From the NCBI GenBank assembly GCA_947489525.1, contig CANLDW010000002.1:372001-436000 (forward strand): a stretch of DNA of 64,000 nucleotides. The letters are read 5' to 3'. Numbering within the stretch: the stretch's first letter is position 1; each line of letters opens with the position of its first letter. The DNA is from an uncultured Psychrobacter sp. (GTDB lineage Bacteria; Pseudomonadota; Gammaproteobacteria; Pseudomonadales; Moraxellaceae). Below, piece after piece: positions 9,150 to 18,321 of this stretch. Made by a program: the position numbers and the translations under genes. Under the pieces are notes generated by a model. It was not told the DNA's origin and did no database searches. It worked only from the letters and a program-made list of their open reading frames with translations.

Positions 9150-11297
9150 ATGCAAAACATTTTACTTGTTCCTATTAACCGCGGTATTGGTGTCACCTCA
9201 GCAGCGCTTGGTTTGATTCGGGCGTTCGATTATAACGGTATCAAAGCTGGCTTTATGAAGCCCTTTGCGCAGGACGATACCTTAGATAAACAGCACAGCC
9301 TCGATAGCTCAAACGCGTTGACCATGCACGCCTTTGGCCTAACGCCCCCGCCCTCTATCAGCCGTCAACACGTGGAGCGCATGATTGGCGATGACAATCT
9401 CGATGATTTAATGGAAGAGGTCGTTGTCAACTATCACACGCTAGATGAGGGTCACGATGTGGTTATATGTGAAGGTTTAGTCCCAACTACAGAGACCTCG
9501 TATGCCACCCAAATCAACCGCGCCATCGCTCATGCTTTAGATGCCAAAGTCATCTTTGTCAGCACTGCTGATATCAATCAGCCAGCACAGCTTGCAGACA
9601 AGCTTGACGTCCATGCCCGTGACTTCGGCGGCGTGGCAAGCGGACGCACCTTAGGTTGTATCTTAATGCGCGTCCACAATGTCCCCAATACCTTTGAGAC
9701 TCAGCCTGTCGCGCCTGGTGAGGCGGTCATGAGCTTAGATCCTGAATTTATAAAAGAAGTGCAGAGTCTCTCACCTTTTTTTAGTACCGAGCAGTTTCAC
9801 TTAATCGGCGTTGTGCCTTTTAGCGACTCATTATCCGTTCCGCGTACGTGGGATATTGCCGCAGAGCTTGACGCGTCGTGGTTACATGTCGGCGAGGCAA
9901 AAACGCGGCGCATCACAAATATTAGTCTAACGGCGCGCTCTATTGCCCGCGTCGATGAAGTGTTTAGCCGCGGGACGCTTATGGTAGTGCCGGGCGATCG
10001 CGATGATTTACTATTAGCAGCGGCGCTTGCTTGTATCAATGGTATCCCGCTAGCAGGGATCGTCTTAACCGGTGGTATCACACCCAACTCAACGGTAACT
10101 GAGCTGTGGCAAGGCGCGCTAAAAACAGGCGTACCCATCATGAGCGTACAAACGGACAGCTATGAGACCGTGCAGCGCCTGACCAACGTCAGCTCCGAGA
10201 TACCTAGCGACGACATTGAGCGCGCAGACGAAGTCGCTCGCTACGTTGCCGCGCACTTAGATCTAAGCTGGCTCAAGGCATATTTTAGCCAAGATCACAG
10301 CCCGCGCTTATCACCCTCTGCGTTTCGTCACCAAGTGGTCAAAAAAGCCCAGCTCGATAAAAAGCGCATCATCCTGCCTGAAGGTTCTGAGCCGCGTACG
10401 GTCGAAGCCGCTTGTATTTGTCAAAGCCGCGGTATTGCTGACTGTATCCTGCTTGCCAAACACGCTGATGTCAAGCAAGTGATCAAAAACTTAAATCTCA
10501 CCTTTCCAGAAGGGCTTGAGATTATCGATCCTGATAGCGTCGATAAAGACAAATACATCAAAGCAGTGGTCGAGCGCCGCAAAGGCAAAACCAATGAGGC
10601 TGTGGCGGCTGAAAACCTGCAAGATACCGTTTATCTTGGCACCATTATGCTGCAACTCGACGAGGTTGACGGTCTGGTATCTGGTGCTATTCATACTACG
10701 GCTAATACGGTACGTCCAGCGTTCCAGATTATCAAAACCGCACCCGGGTACTCTTTAGTCTCCTCCGTCTTTTTTATGCTACTGCCAGAGCAAGTCGTCG
10801 TCTATGGCGACTGCGCAATCAACCCTGACCCCAACGCTGAAGAGCTAGCTGAGATTGCCATTCAGTCTGCAAAGTCAGCTGCTGCCTTTGGTATCGATCC
10901 CAAAGTGGCGATGATCAGCTATTCAACGGGCTCATCAGGCAGCGGCGCTGACGTCGAAAAGGTCACGCGCGCCACCCAAATCGTGCGCGAACGCGCTCCT
11001 GACTTAGCCGTAGACGGGCCACTACAGTACGATGCCGCCTCAGTCATGAGCGTGGGTAAACAAAAAGCGCCTGACTCACCGGTAGCTGGTCAAGCCAATG
11101 TCTTTATCTTCCCTGATCTCAACACGGGTAACACGACGTACAAGGCGGTACAGCGCAGTGCAAACGTCGTCAGTGTCGGTCCGATGCTACAAGGTCTTAA
11201 CAAGCCGGTCAACGATCTATCACGAGGCGCGCTCGTCGATGATATCGTCTATACGATTGCTTTGACGGCGATCCAAGCGCATAGCGATAAGATTTAG
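9150..11297 (+). CDS. pta: Phosphate acetyltransferase, long form
   Basis: Transfers acetyl between CoA and phosphate. This is the long bacterial form (715 residues): an N-terminal BioD-like P-loop-fold domain (about 1-230), a DRTGG-type domain (about 230-360) and the catalytic PTA_PTB domain (about 385-710, with RIILPEGSEPRTVEAA and YSTGSSGSGADVEKV). GAGGA lies 6 bases before the ATG. It pairs with ackA upstream. nadD begins only 19 bp downstream and may be co-transcribed. Confidence 0.97.
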   Translation: MQNILLVPINRGIGVTSAALGLIRAFDYNGIKAGFMKPFAQDDTLDKQHSLDSSNALTMHAFGLTPPPSISRQHVERMIGDDNLDDLMEEVVVNYHTLDEGHDVVICEGLVPTTETSYATQINRAIAHALDAKVIFVSTADINQPAQLADKLDVHARDFGGVASGRTLGCILMRVHNVPNTFETQPVAPGEAVMSLDPEFIKEVQSLSPFFSTEQFHLIGVVPFSDSLSVPRTWDIAAELDASWLHVGEAKTRRITNISLTARSIARVDEVFSRGTLMVVPGDRDDLLLAAALACINGIPLAGIVLTGGITPNSTVTELWQGALKTGVPIMSVQTDSYETVQRLTNVSSEIPSDDIERADEVARYVAAHLDLSWLKAYFSQDHSPRLSPSAFRHQVVKKAQLDKKRIILPEGSEPRTVEAACICQSRGIADCILLAKHADVKQVIKNLNLTFPEGLEIIDPDSVDKDKYIKAVVERRKGKTNEAVAAENLQDTVYLGTIMLQLDEVDGLVSGAIHTTANTVRPAFQIIKTAPGYSLVSSVFFMLLPEQVVVYGDCAINPDPNAEELAEIAIQSAKSAAAFGIDPKVAMISYSTGSSGSGADVEKVTRATQIVRERAPDLAVDGPLQYDAASVMSVGKQKAPDSPVAGQANVFIFPDLNTGNTTYKAVQRSANVVSVGPMLQGLNKPVNDLSRGALVDDIVYTIALTAIQAHSDKI

Positions 11298-11316
11298 GGT
11301 GGTAGCGTAAGTCGTT

Positions 11317-12225
11317 ATGACTACCAAATCAATGCCGCCACGTCCTACTGAGTCTGCTATTCGCGTCTATCTTGGCGGCTCCTTTGATCCGGTACACAGC
11401 GCTCATATACAAATGGCGCTGTACGTCTATCAGACGCTGCTACCTATTGCGCGTGCTCACAAACGTGCGCTGCACGTCTACCTTTTGCCCAATGTCCGCT
11501 CGCCCTTTAAAGCTCATACGATCGATCCTAAGCACCGCCTAGCTATGCTCCAATTGGCTATCAAAGATACACCCTTGGGTATTAGCGAGCTTGAGCTGTG
11601 GCAGACGCCGCCAGTTTATACGATAGATAGCGTGCGTCTACTAAGCCAAAGGTATCCAACAGATAGTCTGATATTTATAATGGGCATGGACAGTGCACGC
11701 AGTCTAGCGCGCTGGAAACAAGGACTTGAGCTTACTGATTATGTAGGCTTATGGCTGTTTGAACGTAAGGATATAGACGCGGACGCTACGGATATGACCC
11801 CTGTAACTAAAGCGCTTGAGACGGATGTTAAAACGGCTGATACTGAGTCTCAAGCCAATATTAAGTACAATATTAAGTACAATGCTAAGCATCATGCTAA
11901 GTACCCTGCTAATCGCAATGGCCAGTATGCGACGCTACCGATAGCGCTACAAGCTCAAGTTACTGACTCATACCTTGATCTAGTCGCGTGGTCAGGTGAT
12001 AGCCAACAGCCCCCGCCCTTGAAAAGCACGACTCAAGGACGCATTTATATAGACTCGCGCCAGATTTCGGTTATTTCGAGCAGTATTATTCGTCAGCAAC
12101 TCGCTGATAGTCGTTTAGGCGATCAGCTAGAGTCTCATCTGACTTCACGACCTATTTTACGCCATTACTTAGATCCTTTGGTTTATCAATATATTATCGC
12201 GCACAAGCTATATTCTGTTGCTTAA
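11317..12225 (+). CDS. nadD: Nicotinate-nucleotide adenylyltransferase
   Basis: Adenylates nicotinate mononucleotide to deamido-NAD in NAD biosynthesis. The nucleotidyltransferase signature GGSFDPVHSAH is at residues 16-26, and the C-terminal ISSSIIRQQL matches the family ISSTxIR motif. At 302 residues it is about 80 longer than usual. The extra length is a Thr/Lys/Tyr-rich insert at about 155-215, partly encoded by a 12-bp repeat present four times. It lies 19 bp after pta and upstream of rsfS, the usual nadD-rsfS pair. Its ribosome binding site is weak, so coupling to pta is possible. Confidence 0.93.
   Translation: MTTKSMPPRPTESAIRVYLGGSFDPVHSAHIQMALYVYQTLLPIARAHKRALHVYLLPNVRSPFKAHTIDPKHRLAMLQLAIKDTPLGISELELWQTPPVYTIDSVRLLSQRYPTDSLIFIMGMDSARSLARWKQGLELTDYVGLWLFERKDIDADATDMTPVTKALETDVKTADTESQANIKYNIKYNAKHHAKYPANRNGQYATLPIALQAQVTDSYLDLVAWSGDSQQPPPLKSTTQGRIYIDSRQISVISSSIIRQQLADSRLGDQLESHLTSRPILRHYLDPLVYQYIIAHKLYSVA
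11857..11904 (+). repeat. 12-bp tandem repeat within nadD
   Basis: AATATTAAGTAC occurs twice exactly (11857-11868, 11869-11880), followed by two degenerate copies to 11904. Because 12 is a multiple of 3, the frame is kept, and the repeat encodes an NIKY/NAKH/HAKY series in the nadD insert. Confidence 0.9.
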
Positions 12226-12318
12226 TTCCGTTAAAATCACTTTATTACTGTCATCATCCTTTTATGACATAGACAACCATTTATACTTCTATTTATACCA
12301 TGCAAGAGATTAAAATTT

Positions 12319-12726
12319 ATGATCAAAACTATGACCAATGAGCGTTTAGAGGCGTGCTTAGCACTTATCCAAACCTCATTAGAAGATTTAAAAGCTAAAA
12401 ACATCACCGTTCTGAACGTCGAGGACTTAACGGATGTTATGGAGCGTATTGTTATCGCTGACGGCACATCCAAGCGTCACGTACGCGCCATGGCAGATAG
12501 TGTTGGCGCTGAGGCTAAGCAAGCTGGTTTTATGCCGCTTGGACGCGAAGGCGGCAATGACTCTGATTGGACATTGATTGATCTGGGCGCAGTCGTCGTA
12601 CACATGATGACCCCGCAAGCGCGTGAGTTTTATGACCTCGAAGGTCTGTGGTCATCGTCTGAGAGCTTAGCGGAGCTGGTCGCCACGCCGCGTGAAAAGA
12701 AAACCGCCGGTCGCCGTAATAAGTAA
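12319..12726 (+). CDS. rsfS: Ribosomal silencing factor RsfS
   Basis: A 135-residue DUF143 protein that binds ribosomal protein uL14 and blocks subunit joining during nutrient shortage. The family pattern is clear: ITVLNVEDLTDVMERIVIADGTSKRHV, GREGGNDSDWTLIDLGAVVVH and the FYDLEGLW segment. It follows nadD by 93 bp, as in most proteobacteria, and ends before a strong terminator. A second in-frame ATG lies 12 bp downstream and could be the start instead. Confidence 0.95.
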   Translation: MIKTMTNERLEACLALIQTSLEDLKAKNITVLNVEDLTDVMERIVIADGTSKRHVRAMADSVGAEAKQAGFMPLGREGGNDSDWTLIDLGAVVVHMMTPQAREFYDLEGLWSSSESLAELVATPREKKTAGRRNK

Positions 12727-12783
12727 ACGCTTTACCCAGTGAGCGATTGTACTGTCCTAACAGTTTAGGTAAGATTGAAACAG

Positions 12784-12811
12784 ACCAGAGCGCTACTCTG
12801 GTTTTTTTTAT
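12784..12811 (+). terminator. Intrinsic terminator of ackA-pta-nadD-rsfS
   Basis: Stem ACCAGAG / CTCTGGT with a 5-base loop, followed by a T-run. It is 58 bp beyond the rsfS stop in the right orientation and closes this gene cluster. Confidence 0.9.
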
Positions 12812-12993
12812 GGTGATGGTTTTTTATTGCTCATATTGACTATAGCAAAGATAACCCTTCTTTTGGGCAACGCCTCTTAATCAGTCTACTTTAAGCTCTA
12901 TCATCTCTATGAAAATCATGATTAAGTAAGCTAAGATAAGCTGTCAAACCTTATTCACCAAACCCTCTTAAGTTAGCTTATATAGGATTATTT

Positions 12994-13761
12994 ATGAGCG
13001 CAGAATCTACGCTACCGCCTACCTCGAATCATACAGCAGACTTCAATCATCCTCTCCCCCTACATATCGCTACTCTCACTTGCGTACGTACTGGCAAAGC
13101 CATGCCGTTTGCAAGGGAACAGATGAGCGCCATTGATAAAGCGCCGATTAAAGACCCAGTCGCTGTCAACTTTATGGGGCTTGCCACCGATGAACAAGCG
13201 GATCGCCGCCATCATGGTGGGCCGTTAAAAGCGGTACATCAAATGCCAACAGCGACCTATGCACTAATTAACAATGAATTTGATCTAAAAGTTCGCGTCG
13301 GTACTTTGGGTGAGAATCTCACTACTGAGGCGGTTAACGGTTTGCCAGAGATGGATGAGTCGACTGTCTGTGTTGGCGATATTTTTCAATATGGAGATGA
13401 GCAAGTGAACGGTAGCGATAGTGTGCAGCTACGCATTGTACAACCACGCCGTCCTTGCTACAAAATCAACGATCAAATCGGTCAGTTTAAAGCTAAGCAG
13501 CTCCCTAATATTGCCTCTTGGGTCAGCAAACAAGGTATCGCCGGTTGGTATTTTCAAGTCGAACGCGCGGGTATGCTTGATGCGAATTTACCCGTTTATT
13601 TGGTTGAGCGCCCTTATCCGTTTGCCACGCTAGAAAAATTATGGCAGTTATCCAATTCAAAAGAGAGAGTTGCAGCTGATGAGATCGAGCCGTGGTTGGC
13701 GATTGACTGCCTAGAGGAGAGCTGGAAAACAGTGCTGCAAAAAAAGATTAAAAAGAGCTGA
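12994..13761 (+). CDS. MOSC domain protein, YiiM-like
   Basis: A 255-residue protein matching the YiiM architecture: an N-terminal beta-barrel MOSC domain with DEQADRRHHGGP, GTLGENLTTE and the QPRRPCYK motif, whose conserved cysteine is the proposed molybdenum-cofactor or sulfur ligand. A C-terminal 3-alpha domain follows. E. coli YiiM is a molybdenum-dependent reductase of N-hydroxylated bases such as 6-N-hydroxylaminopurine; the same role here is inferred. A 14-residue insert lies before the cysteine motif. AGGAT lies 5 bases upstream of the ATG. Confidence 0.87.
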   Translation: MSAESTLPPTSNHTADFNHPLPLHIATLTCVRTGKAMPFAREQMSAIDKAPIKDPVAVNFMGLATDEQADRRHHGGPLKAVHQMPTATYALINNEFDLKVRVGTLGENLTTEAVNGLPEMDESTVCVGDIFQYGDEQVNGSDSVQLRIVQPRRPCYKINDQIGQFKAKQLPNIASWVSKQGIAGWYFQVERAGMLDANLPVYLVERPYPFATLEKLWQLSNSKERVAADEIEPWLAIDCLEESWKTVLQKKIKKS

Positions 13762-13863
13762 GAGATCGCTTAACCTATTAAACTAAAAGGCTTTTATGAT
13801 CCACGCTAAGCTTAAAATAATTGCGCTTATCCTTAATACTTTTATGTATCTAAGGGGCAACTC

Positions 13864-15243
13864 ATGAGCCCAACAAAGACAACAAAGACAACAAAGACAG
13901 AAAATATCAGCTATCTACAAGCCATAGCCATCAGCGTCGGCGCGATTATCGGCTGGGGCGCTTATGTGATGCCGGGCGATTTATTCTTACCCGAGTCGCA
14001 GCTATTAGGCTCATCCGTCGCCATTCTCATCGGTACTCTAGCGATCTATATGGTCGCGCGTGCTTATATTAATCTGCTGACCCAAACCCCAGAGCATGAG
14101 TCCGGCGGTATCTATTGGATTGAAAAATATATCAATCGCAAACACGCCTACGTCTATGGTTGGGGCGTGGCAATAGGCTATATCTCCATCGTCGCGCTCA
14201 ATATCTCTGCCGTGGCGCTCTTATTGAGATATTTGTTGCCTAGTAGCTTACAAATTGGCTATTTGTATAGCATTGCTGGCTGGGAGGTCTACGCCAGCGA
14301 GGTATTTGTGTGTAGCGCGGCGATTATTTTATTTAGCTATATTAACCTCAGGGGCGTACAAGTCGGTGCCAAGATTCAATTATATATCGCCTTGTTTATG
14401 ATTGTCTCGGTTACCGCACTGTTCTTTGGCTCACTGTGGGCCGTCCCCACGACTGAGACCTTTTTGCCAACGGACATGCCCAGCAGCTCTATTACCAGCC
14501 TCGTTTGGCTACCGATTCTCGCCGTGATGCCGTGGGCGTACGTGGGCTTTGAGACCACGCCGCAGATCTCCAAAGCCATTAGCGACTCTAAGACTAAAAC
14601 CAAAAGTATTATTCTCATCTCCCTTATCGCGGGCGTACTGTTTTACTTCTTAATCAACTACTTCACGGCGCTAAATATGAGCTTTGATTACCAAGCGATT
14701 CAGAATAGTGGCTGGGCGACAGGCGAAGGGATAGAGAACCGTATTGGCAGCATTGGCATTGGGCTACTATCGATCGCCATGATCGGCTCGATACTTAGCG
14801 GTATCAACGGCTTTATCTTATCTTCCGTCAAGCTTTTAGAATCCATGGGTGAGTCGTCCTTATTACCAAGCGTGTTCACGGATAAGCGCCAGCGTTTTAG
14901 TAAGACCAAAGCGGTGACCATTATTGCCATCGTTTGTCTGTTCTCGCCGTGGCTCGGTCGTAACTACTTGCTCGATATCGTCAGTATGGCGTCTTTAGGG
15001 ATTACCGTTGGCTTTGCTTATGTGACTATGGCTGATCTACTTAATGAGCGCCGAAAGAACCAAGCAGGTATTCTAAATTATTTATCAGTGCTGATTAGTC
15101 TGATCTTTATCTCCTTACTACTGCTGCCCTTCTCGCCTGCGGCACTATCGTTAAATGCTTATATCTTATTAGCGGTATTTATTGTTTTGGGGGCGATTGG
15201 TTATAGAAAAATTGTTTATGCGGGTAGTGATAGTAGTAATTAA
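13864..15243 (+). CDS. APC-superfamily amino acid permease
   Basis: A 459-residue inner-membrane transporter with about 12 hydrophobic segments. The first helix carries AIISVGAIIGWG-type glycines (GAIIGWGAYVMPGD), the substrate-binding motif of the APC superfamily. Substrate cannot be read from sequence; an amino acid or amine antiporter is likely. AAGGGG precedes the ATG. The cytoplasmic N-terminus contains a 9-bp tandem repeat (13873-13899) encoding KTT/TKT units. It is followed by the AmiD-like gene after 26 bp, so the two may share a transcript. Confidence 0.85.
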   Translation: MSPTKTTKTTKTENISYLQAIAISVGAIIGWGAYVMPGDLFLPESQLLGSSVAILIGTLAIYMVARAYINLLTQTPEHESGGIYWIEKYINRKHAYVYGWGVAIGYISIVALNISAVALLLRYLLPSSLQIGYLYSIAGWEVYASEVFVCSAAIILFSYINLRGVQVGAKIQLYIALFMIVSVTALFFGSLWAVPTTETFLPTDMPSSSITSLVWLPILAVMPWAYVGFETTPQISKAISDSKTKTKSIILISLIAGVLFYFLINYFTALNMSFDYQAIQNSGWATGEGIENRIGSIGIGLLSIAMIGSILSGINGFILSSVKLLESMGESSLLPSVFTDKRQRFSKTKAVTIIAIVCLFSPWLGRNYLLDIVSMASLGITVGFAYVTMADLLNERRKNQAGILNYLSVLISLIFISLLLLPFSPAALSLNAYILLAVFIVLGAIGYRKIVYAGSDSSN

Positions 15244-15269
15244 ATATCCCCTTTTATACAGAGCAATTC

Positions 15270-16169
15270 ATGGTTAATAATATCTCCTTTTCAAAATTAG
15301 TATCAGCATCAACCTTAGGATTAGCCCTATCCTTAGTCGGCTGCGTAACCACCAACAACACGCAGCCTGTTACCACCGAACCTTTTGTTATCGATAGCGA
15401 GACTTACCAAGCCACAGGCAAAAGCGAGCGTATCAAAACTATCGTACTGCACTATACCGTCAGCGATAACGCGCGCGCTATTAAACTATTGACTCGAGGT
15501 AATGTCAGCGCCCATTATTTGATTTTGGATAACGACGATAACACCATTTATAACCTCGTACCTGAATCTGAGCGCGCTTGGCATGCTGGCGACGGCGGCT
15601 TTGCAGGTCGAACGATCTTAAACGACACCTCCATCGGTATCGAAATTGTCAATCCGGGTATCAAGCCTGAATATCGCAGCGCATTAAAAGACGGGACACT
15701 GGAATACCATCCCTACGAGCATTTTGTCGCTTTTGATGAATTGCAAATTAAAAAAGTTGCGCAATTGGTGCAGGATATCGCTAAGCGTTATGACATCTCA
15801 CCGAAAAATATCATCGGTCATGCAGACCTAGCACCCTCGCGTAAAATTGATCCTGGTGCCAAGTTTCCTTGGCAGCGACTGTATAAAGAGTACGGTATTG
15901 GTGCTTGGTATGACGAGGCAGATAAAGAGTACTTTATCAGACAAACTGAGTTGACACCGCCAACGATAGGCGAGATTAAACAAGCCTTGCGCGATTATGG
16001 CTATCAGATCAATACGACCAACGAGTGGGATAAACCTAGCCGTGATGTTGTTTATGCATTTCAATTGCATTTCCGTCCGCTGAATCCCACTGGCATAATG
16101 GATGTCGAGACCTACGCTATTTTAAAAGCGCTTAATAAGAAGTATGCGGGTCGGGATGATTTTTATTGA
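15270..16169 (+). CDS. amiD: AmiD-like N-acetylmuramoyl-L-alanine amidase lipoprotein
   Basis: Outer-membrane-anchored zinc amidase that cleaves the lactyl-alanine bond in muropeptides. A signal peptide ends in lipobox LVGC with Cys25. The Amidase_2 domain (about 50-205) shows zinc ligands His61 (IVLHYT), His184 and Asp194 (GHADLAPSRKIDPG), with Glu125 (GIEIVN) as the catalytic acid. A C-terminal PG_binding_1 domain covers about 225-290. Length (299) and domain order match E. coli AmiD. The ribosome binding site is weak and translation may depend on the permease 26 bp upstream. Confidence 0.93.
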   Translation: MVNNISFSKLVSASTLGLALSLVGCVTTNNTQPVTTEPFVIDSETYQATGKSERIKTIVLHYTVSDNARAIKLLTRGNVSAHYLILDNDDNTIYNLVPESERAWHAGDGGFAGRTILNDTSIGIEIVNPGIKPEYRSALKDGTLEYHPYEHFVAFDELQIKKVAQLVQDIAKRYDISPKNIIGHADLAPSRKIDPGAKFPWQRLYKEYGIGAWYDEADKEYFIRQTELTPPTIGEIKQALRDYGYQINTTNEWDKPSRDVVYAFQLHFRPLNPTGIMDVETYAILKALNKKYAGRDDFY

Positions 16170-16243
16170 TTGTGACATCGATACAGATTAACTAAGAGTT
16201 ATATAAGCTACAATAGTTGAATTTAATGCATTAGGGCGTATTG

Positions 16244-17005
16244 ATGGATTTTAGTGAAAATTTCAGCGATTATATTGTTTATGTCGATGAAAGTGGCGAT
16301 CCTAGGCTCACAGGGTACAACCCCAAGTATCCTGTATTTGTTTTGGCCTTTTGTATCTTTCATAAAAGACACTATACCAATACGGTGGTTAAAGAAGTTC
16401 AAGATTTAAAGTTCAAATATTTTGGACATGACATGGTCGTGCTACATGAAAGAGACATTCTCAAAAATACAGGGCAATTCAAAAACATTACTCGTCTGCA
16501 ACAGCAGTCACTGCTTAACGACTTAACCACTTTAATAAATCAAACCAATTTTATTGTCATATCTTGCGTCATTCATAAAGATAAATTAAGTAAACGCTAC
16601 AAGAACCCTGAAGACCCTTATCATCTTGCTATTCAATTTGGCTTAGAGCGTTTATATAATTTTTTAGCAGAGAAAAATCAGCTCAATAAAAAGACACATA
16701 TTGTGTTTGAACAACGAGGGCTTAACGAGGACAATGAGGTAAGGCAAGCATTTTTAGACTACTGCCAAGGCAATAACAACCATCGCAAATGTTATCCATT
16801 TGAATTAATCATGGCATCAAAGAAGGTAAATTCTGCTGGTTTACAGTTCGCAGACTTGATTGCTCGACCTATAGGCAGCCACGTATTACGCCCAGAGCAA
16901 AAAAATAGAGCTTTTGACGTTATTGAGCACAAGTTTTATTGCAAATATGGCAGGGATTTGACTGGGATAGCTTATGAGGGGTATGGATTAAAGGTTTTTC
17001 CATAA
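16244..17005 (+). CDS. DUF3800 domain protein
   Basis: A 253-residue protein with the DUF3800 signature: YVDESGDP at residues 13-20 (acidic pair Asp15 and Glu16), VLHERDI, and a late LQFADLIARPIG carrying another aspartate. The acidic residues in an RNase H-like order suggest a metal-dependent nuclease fold, but no function is established. DUF3800 proteins are often found in mobile or defence contexts. I use the ATG at 16244; a TTG three bases earlier is less likely. The gene ends directly before two stacked hairpins (17008-17060). Confidence 0.8.
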   Translation: MDFSENFSDYIVYVDESGDPRLTGYNPKYPVFVLAFCIFHKRHYTNTVVKEVQDLKFKYFGHDMVVLHERDILKNTGQFKNITRLQQQSLLNDLTTLINQTNFIVISCVIHKDKLSKRYKNPEDPYHLAIQFGLERLYNFLAEKNQLNKKTHIVFEQRGLNEDNEVRQAFLDYCQGNNNHRKCYPFELIMASKKVNSAGLQFADLIARPIGSHVLRPEQKNRAFDVIEHKFYCKYGRDLTGIAYEGYGLKVFP

Positions 17006-17007
17006 AA

Positions 17008-17060
17008 TAAAAGACCCTAGCATTACACTAGAGCCTTTTACCGACTGGGAACTCCCGGTC
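17008..17060 (+). ncRNA. Twin-hairpin RNA element downstream of the DUF3800 gene
   Basis: Two hairpins lie back to back, 2 bp after the DUF3800 stop. Hairpin 1 pairs 17008-17020 with 17028-17040 (11 of 13 positions paired, 7-base loop CATTACA). Hairpin 2 pairs GACTGGG (17043-17049) with CCCGGTC (17054-17060), with one T-G wobble and loop AACT. Conserved RNA motifs named after DUF3800 have been described near such genes, as I recall; that this is a member is inference. A plain terminator is less likely because no T-run follows the second stem. Confidence 0.55.
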
Positions 17061-17147
17061 CATATACATAATATAACTCAAAGAAATTGAGATAACAAGT
17101 TAAGTCATGTTTGACTTTCTTTAAAAAATAAAGAAAAAGGAAATACT

Positions 17148-17903
17148 ATGAGCACCCTATTTAGCGTCAATCTAAATAAACTGGCTTTAATCCGTAATTC
17201 GCGCGGCACTGATTATCCCAACCTTTTATACTTTGTAAAAAAGCTCATAGATCTCGGCGTTAAAGGCTTTACCGTGCATCCACGCCCCGATGAGCGCCAT
17301 ATCAGATATCAAGATGTCTATGATATCAGTAAGTTTCTACAAGATTATAAAGACATCGAGTTTAATATCGAAGGCAATCCCAACCAGCGCTTTTTACAAC
17401 TTATTCGAGAAGTTAAACCGCATCAATGCACCTTAGTCCCTGATAGCGAAGATCAACTCACCTCCGATCATGGTTTTGACATTATCAAACATAAAGATAG
17501 GTTATCTAAGCTTAGCCATGAACTACAAGCCTTTGGTACGCGCTGCGCGGTGTTTATCGATCCTGATATCAAGCAGATTGAGGCGGTCATCGATAGTGAC
17601 ATACAAACCATAGAGATGTATACCGAGGAATGGGCGCGCGCTTATGAGAATAAGAGTAGTGACACCAGCAATAACGACAGCAATTTCGATGAAGTAAAAC
17701 AACGCTTTAGCGACTGTATTAATCTCGCTAGCCAAAACGGCATCCGCGTCAACGCCGGTCACGATTTAAATTTAGAGAATTTAGCTGATTTGCTCAGTTT
17801 GGGTGATATCGCGGAAGTATCAATTGGTCATGCCTTTACCGTTGAGTCATTAGAGCAAGGTATGGATAACGTGGTGCGCCAGTATCTGGCTATTTGTGGT
17901 TAA
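17148..17903 (+). CDS. pdxJ: Pyridoxine 5'-phosphate synthase
   Basis: TIM-barrel enzyme that condenses 3-amino-2-oxopropyl phosphate with deoxyxylulose 5-phosphate in the DXP-dependent route to vitamin B6. VNLNKLALIRNSRG, HPRPDERHI, FNIEGNP, CTLVPD, NAGHDL and EVSIGHAF are all PdxJ motifs. Length (251) is close to normal. An Asn/Ser-rich insert at about 168-182 is unusual. AAAAAGGA precedes the ATG. It is not next to recO or acpS as in many gammaproteobacteria. A small coiled-coil gene follows 19 bp downstream. Confidence 0.93.
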   Translation: MSTLFSVNLNKLALIRNSRGTDYPNLLYFVKKLIDLGVKGFTVHPRPDERHIRYQDVYDISKFLQDYKDIEFNIEGNPNQRFLQLIREVKPHQCTLVPDSEDQLTSDHGFDIIKHKDRLSKLSHELQAFGTRCAVFIDPDIKQIEAVIDSDIQTIEMYTEEWARAYENKSSDTSNNDSNFDEVKQRFSDCINLASQNGIRVNAGHDLNLENLADLLSLGDIAEVSIGHAFTVESLEQGMDNVVRQYLAICG

Positions 17904-17922
17904 AAAATCTAGGAGAATACCT

Positions 17923-18117
17923 ATGAGTGGTTTAAAAAATGACCAGCAACGTAATGAACAAAACGAGCTTCAAAAGTATTTAGCAGAAAAAACTAAGCAA
18001 GAGCTGGAAGATCAGCAGCAACAGGAAGCTGAGTCGCTGTCTGAATATGAGGCTTGTGTGCTTAGAGAGAGTGCTAGGGTGCGGGAGTTGATGGCTGAGG
18101 CTCAAAGGAAAAAATAG
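17923..18117 (+). CDS. Small glutamine/glutamate-rich coiled-coil protein
   Basis: A 64-residue, highly charged protein with a likely single helix or coiled coil (Gln, Glu and Lys runs at about 8-60) and one cysteine. I start it at 17923 because AGGAG (17911-17915) lies 7 bases upstream. It is 19 bp after pdxJ, so co-transcription is likely. I do not recognise the family and no function can be inferred. Confidence 0.6.
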   Translation: MSGLKNDQQRNEQNELQKYLAEKTKQELEDQQQQEAESLSEYEACVLRESARVRELMAEAQRKK

Positions 18118-18321
18118 AACGTTTAAAGAAGCAGTGATTGTATGGACACAATCAATTCATTAACTATAAATTTACGATAACACTAGAAGGGACTTATCAT
18201 GAATACATCGCTTCATTGAACTATAAAAAATAAATCCAAGAAAATATTTATATTAAAACATCGATGTTTCTAAGAGACCTTATTAAAAACTTATCAGCAA
18301 GTCACTTGAATGTGTATATAT

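Noticed and set aside
18198..18220. Six-codon ORF with AAGGGA before its ATG, after the small coiled-coil gene
   Set aside because: It is too short to support as a gene; it may be debris at the edge of the AT-rich insert.
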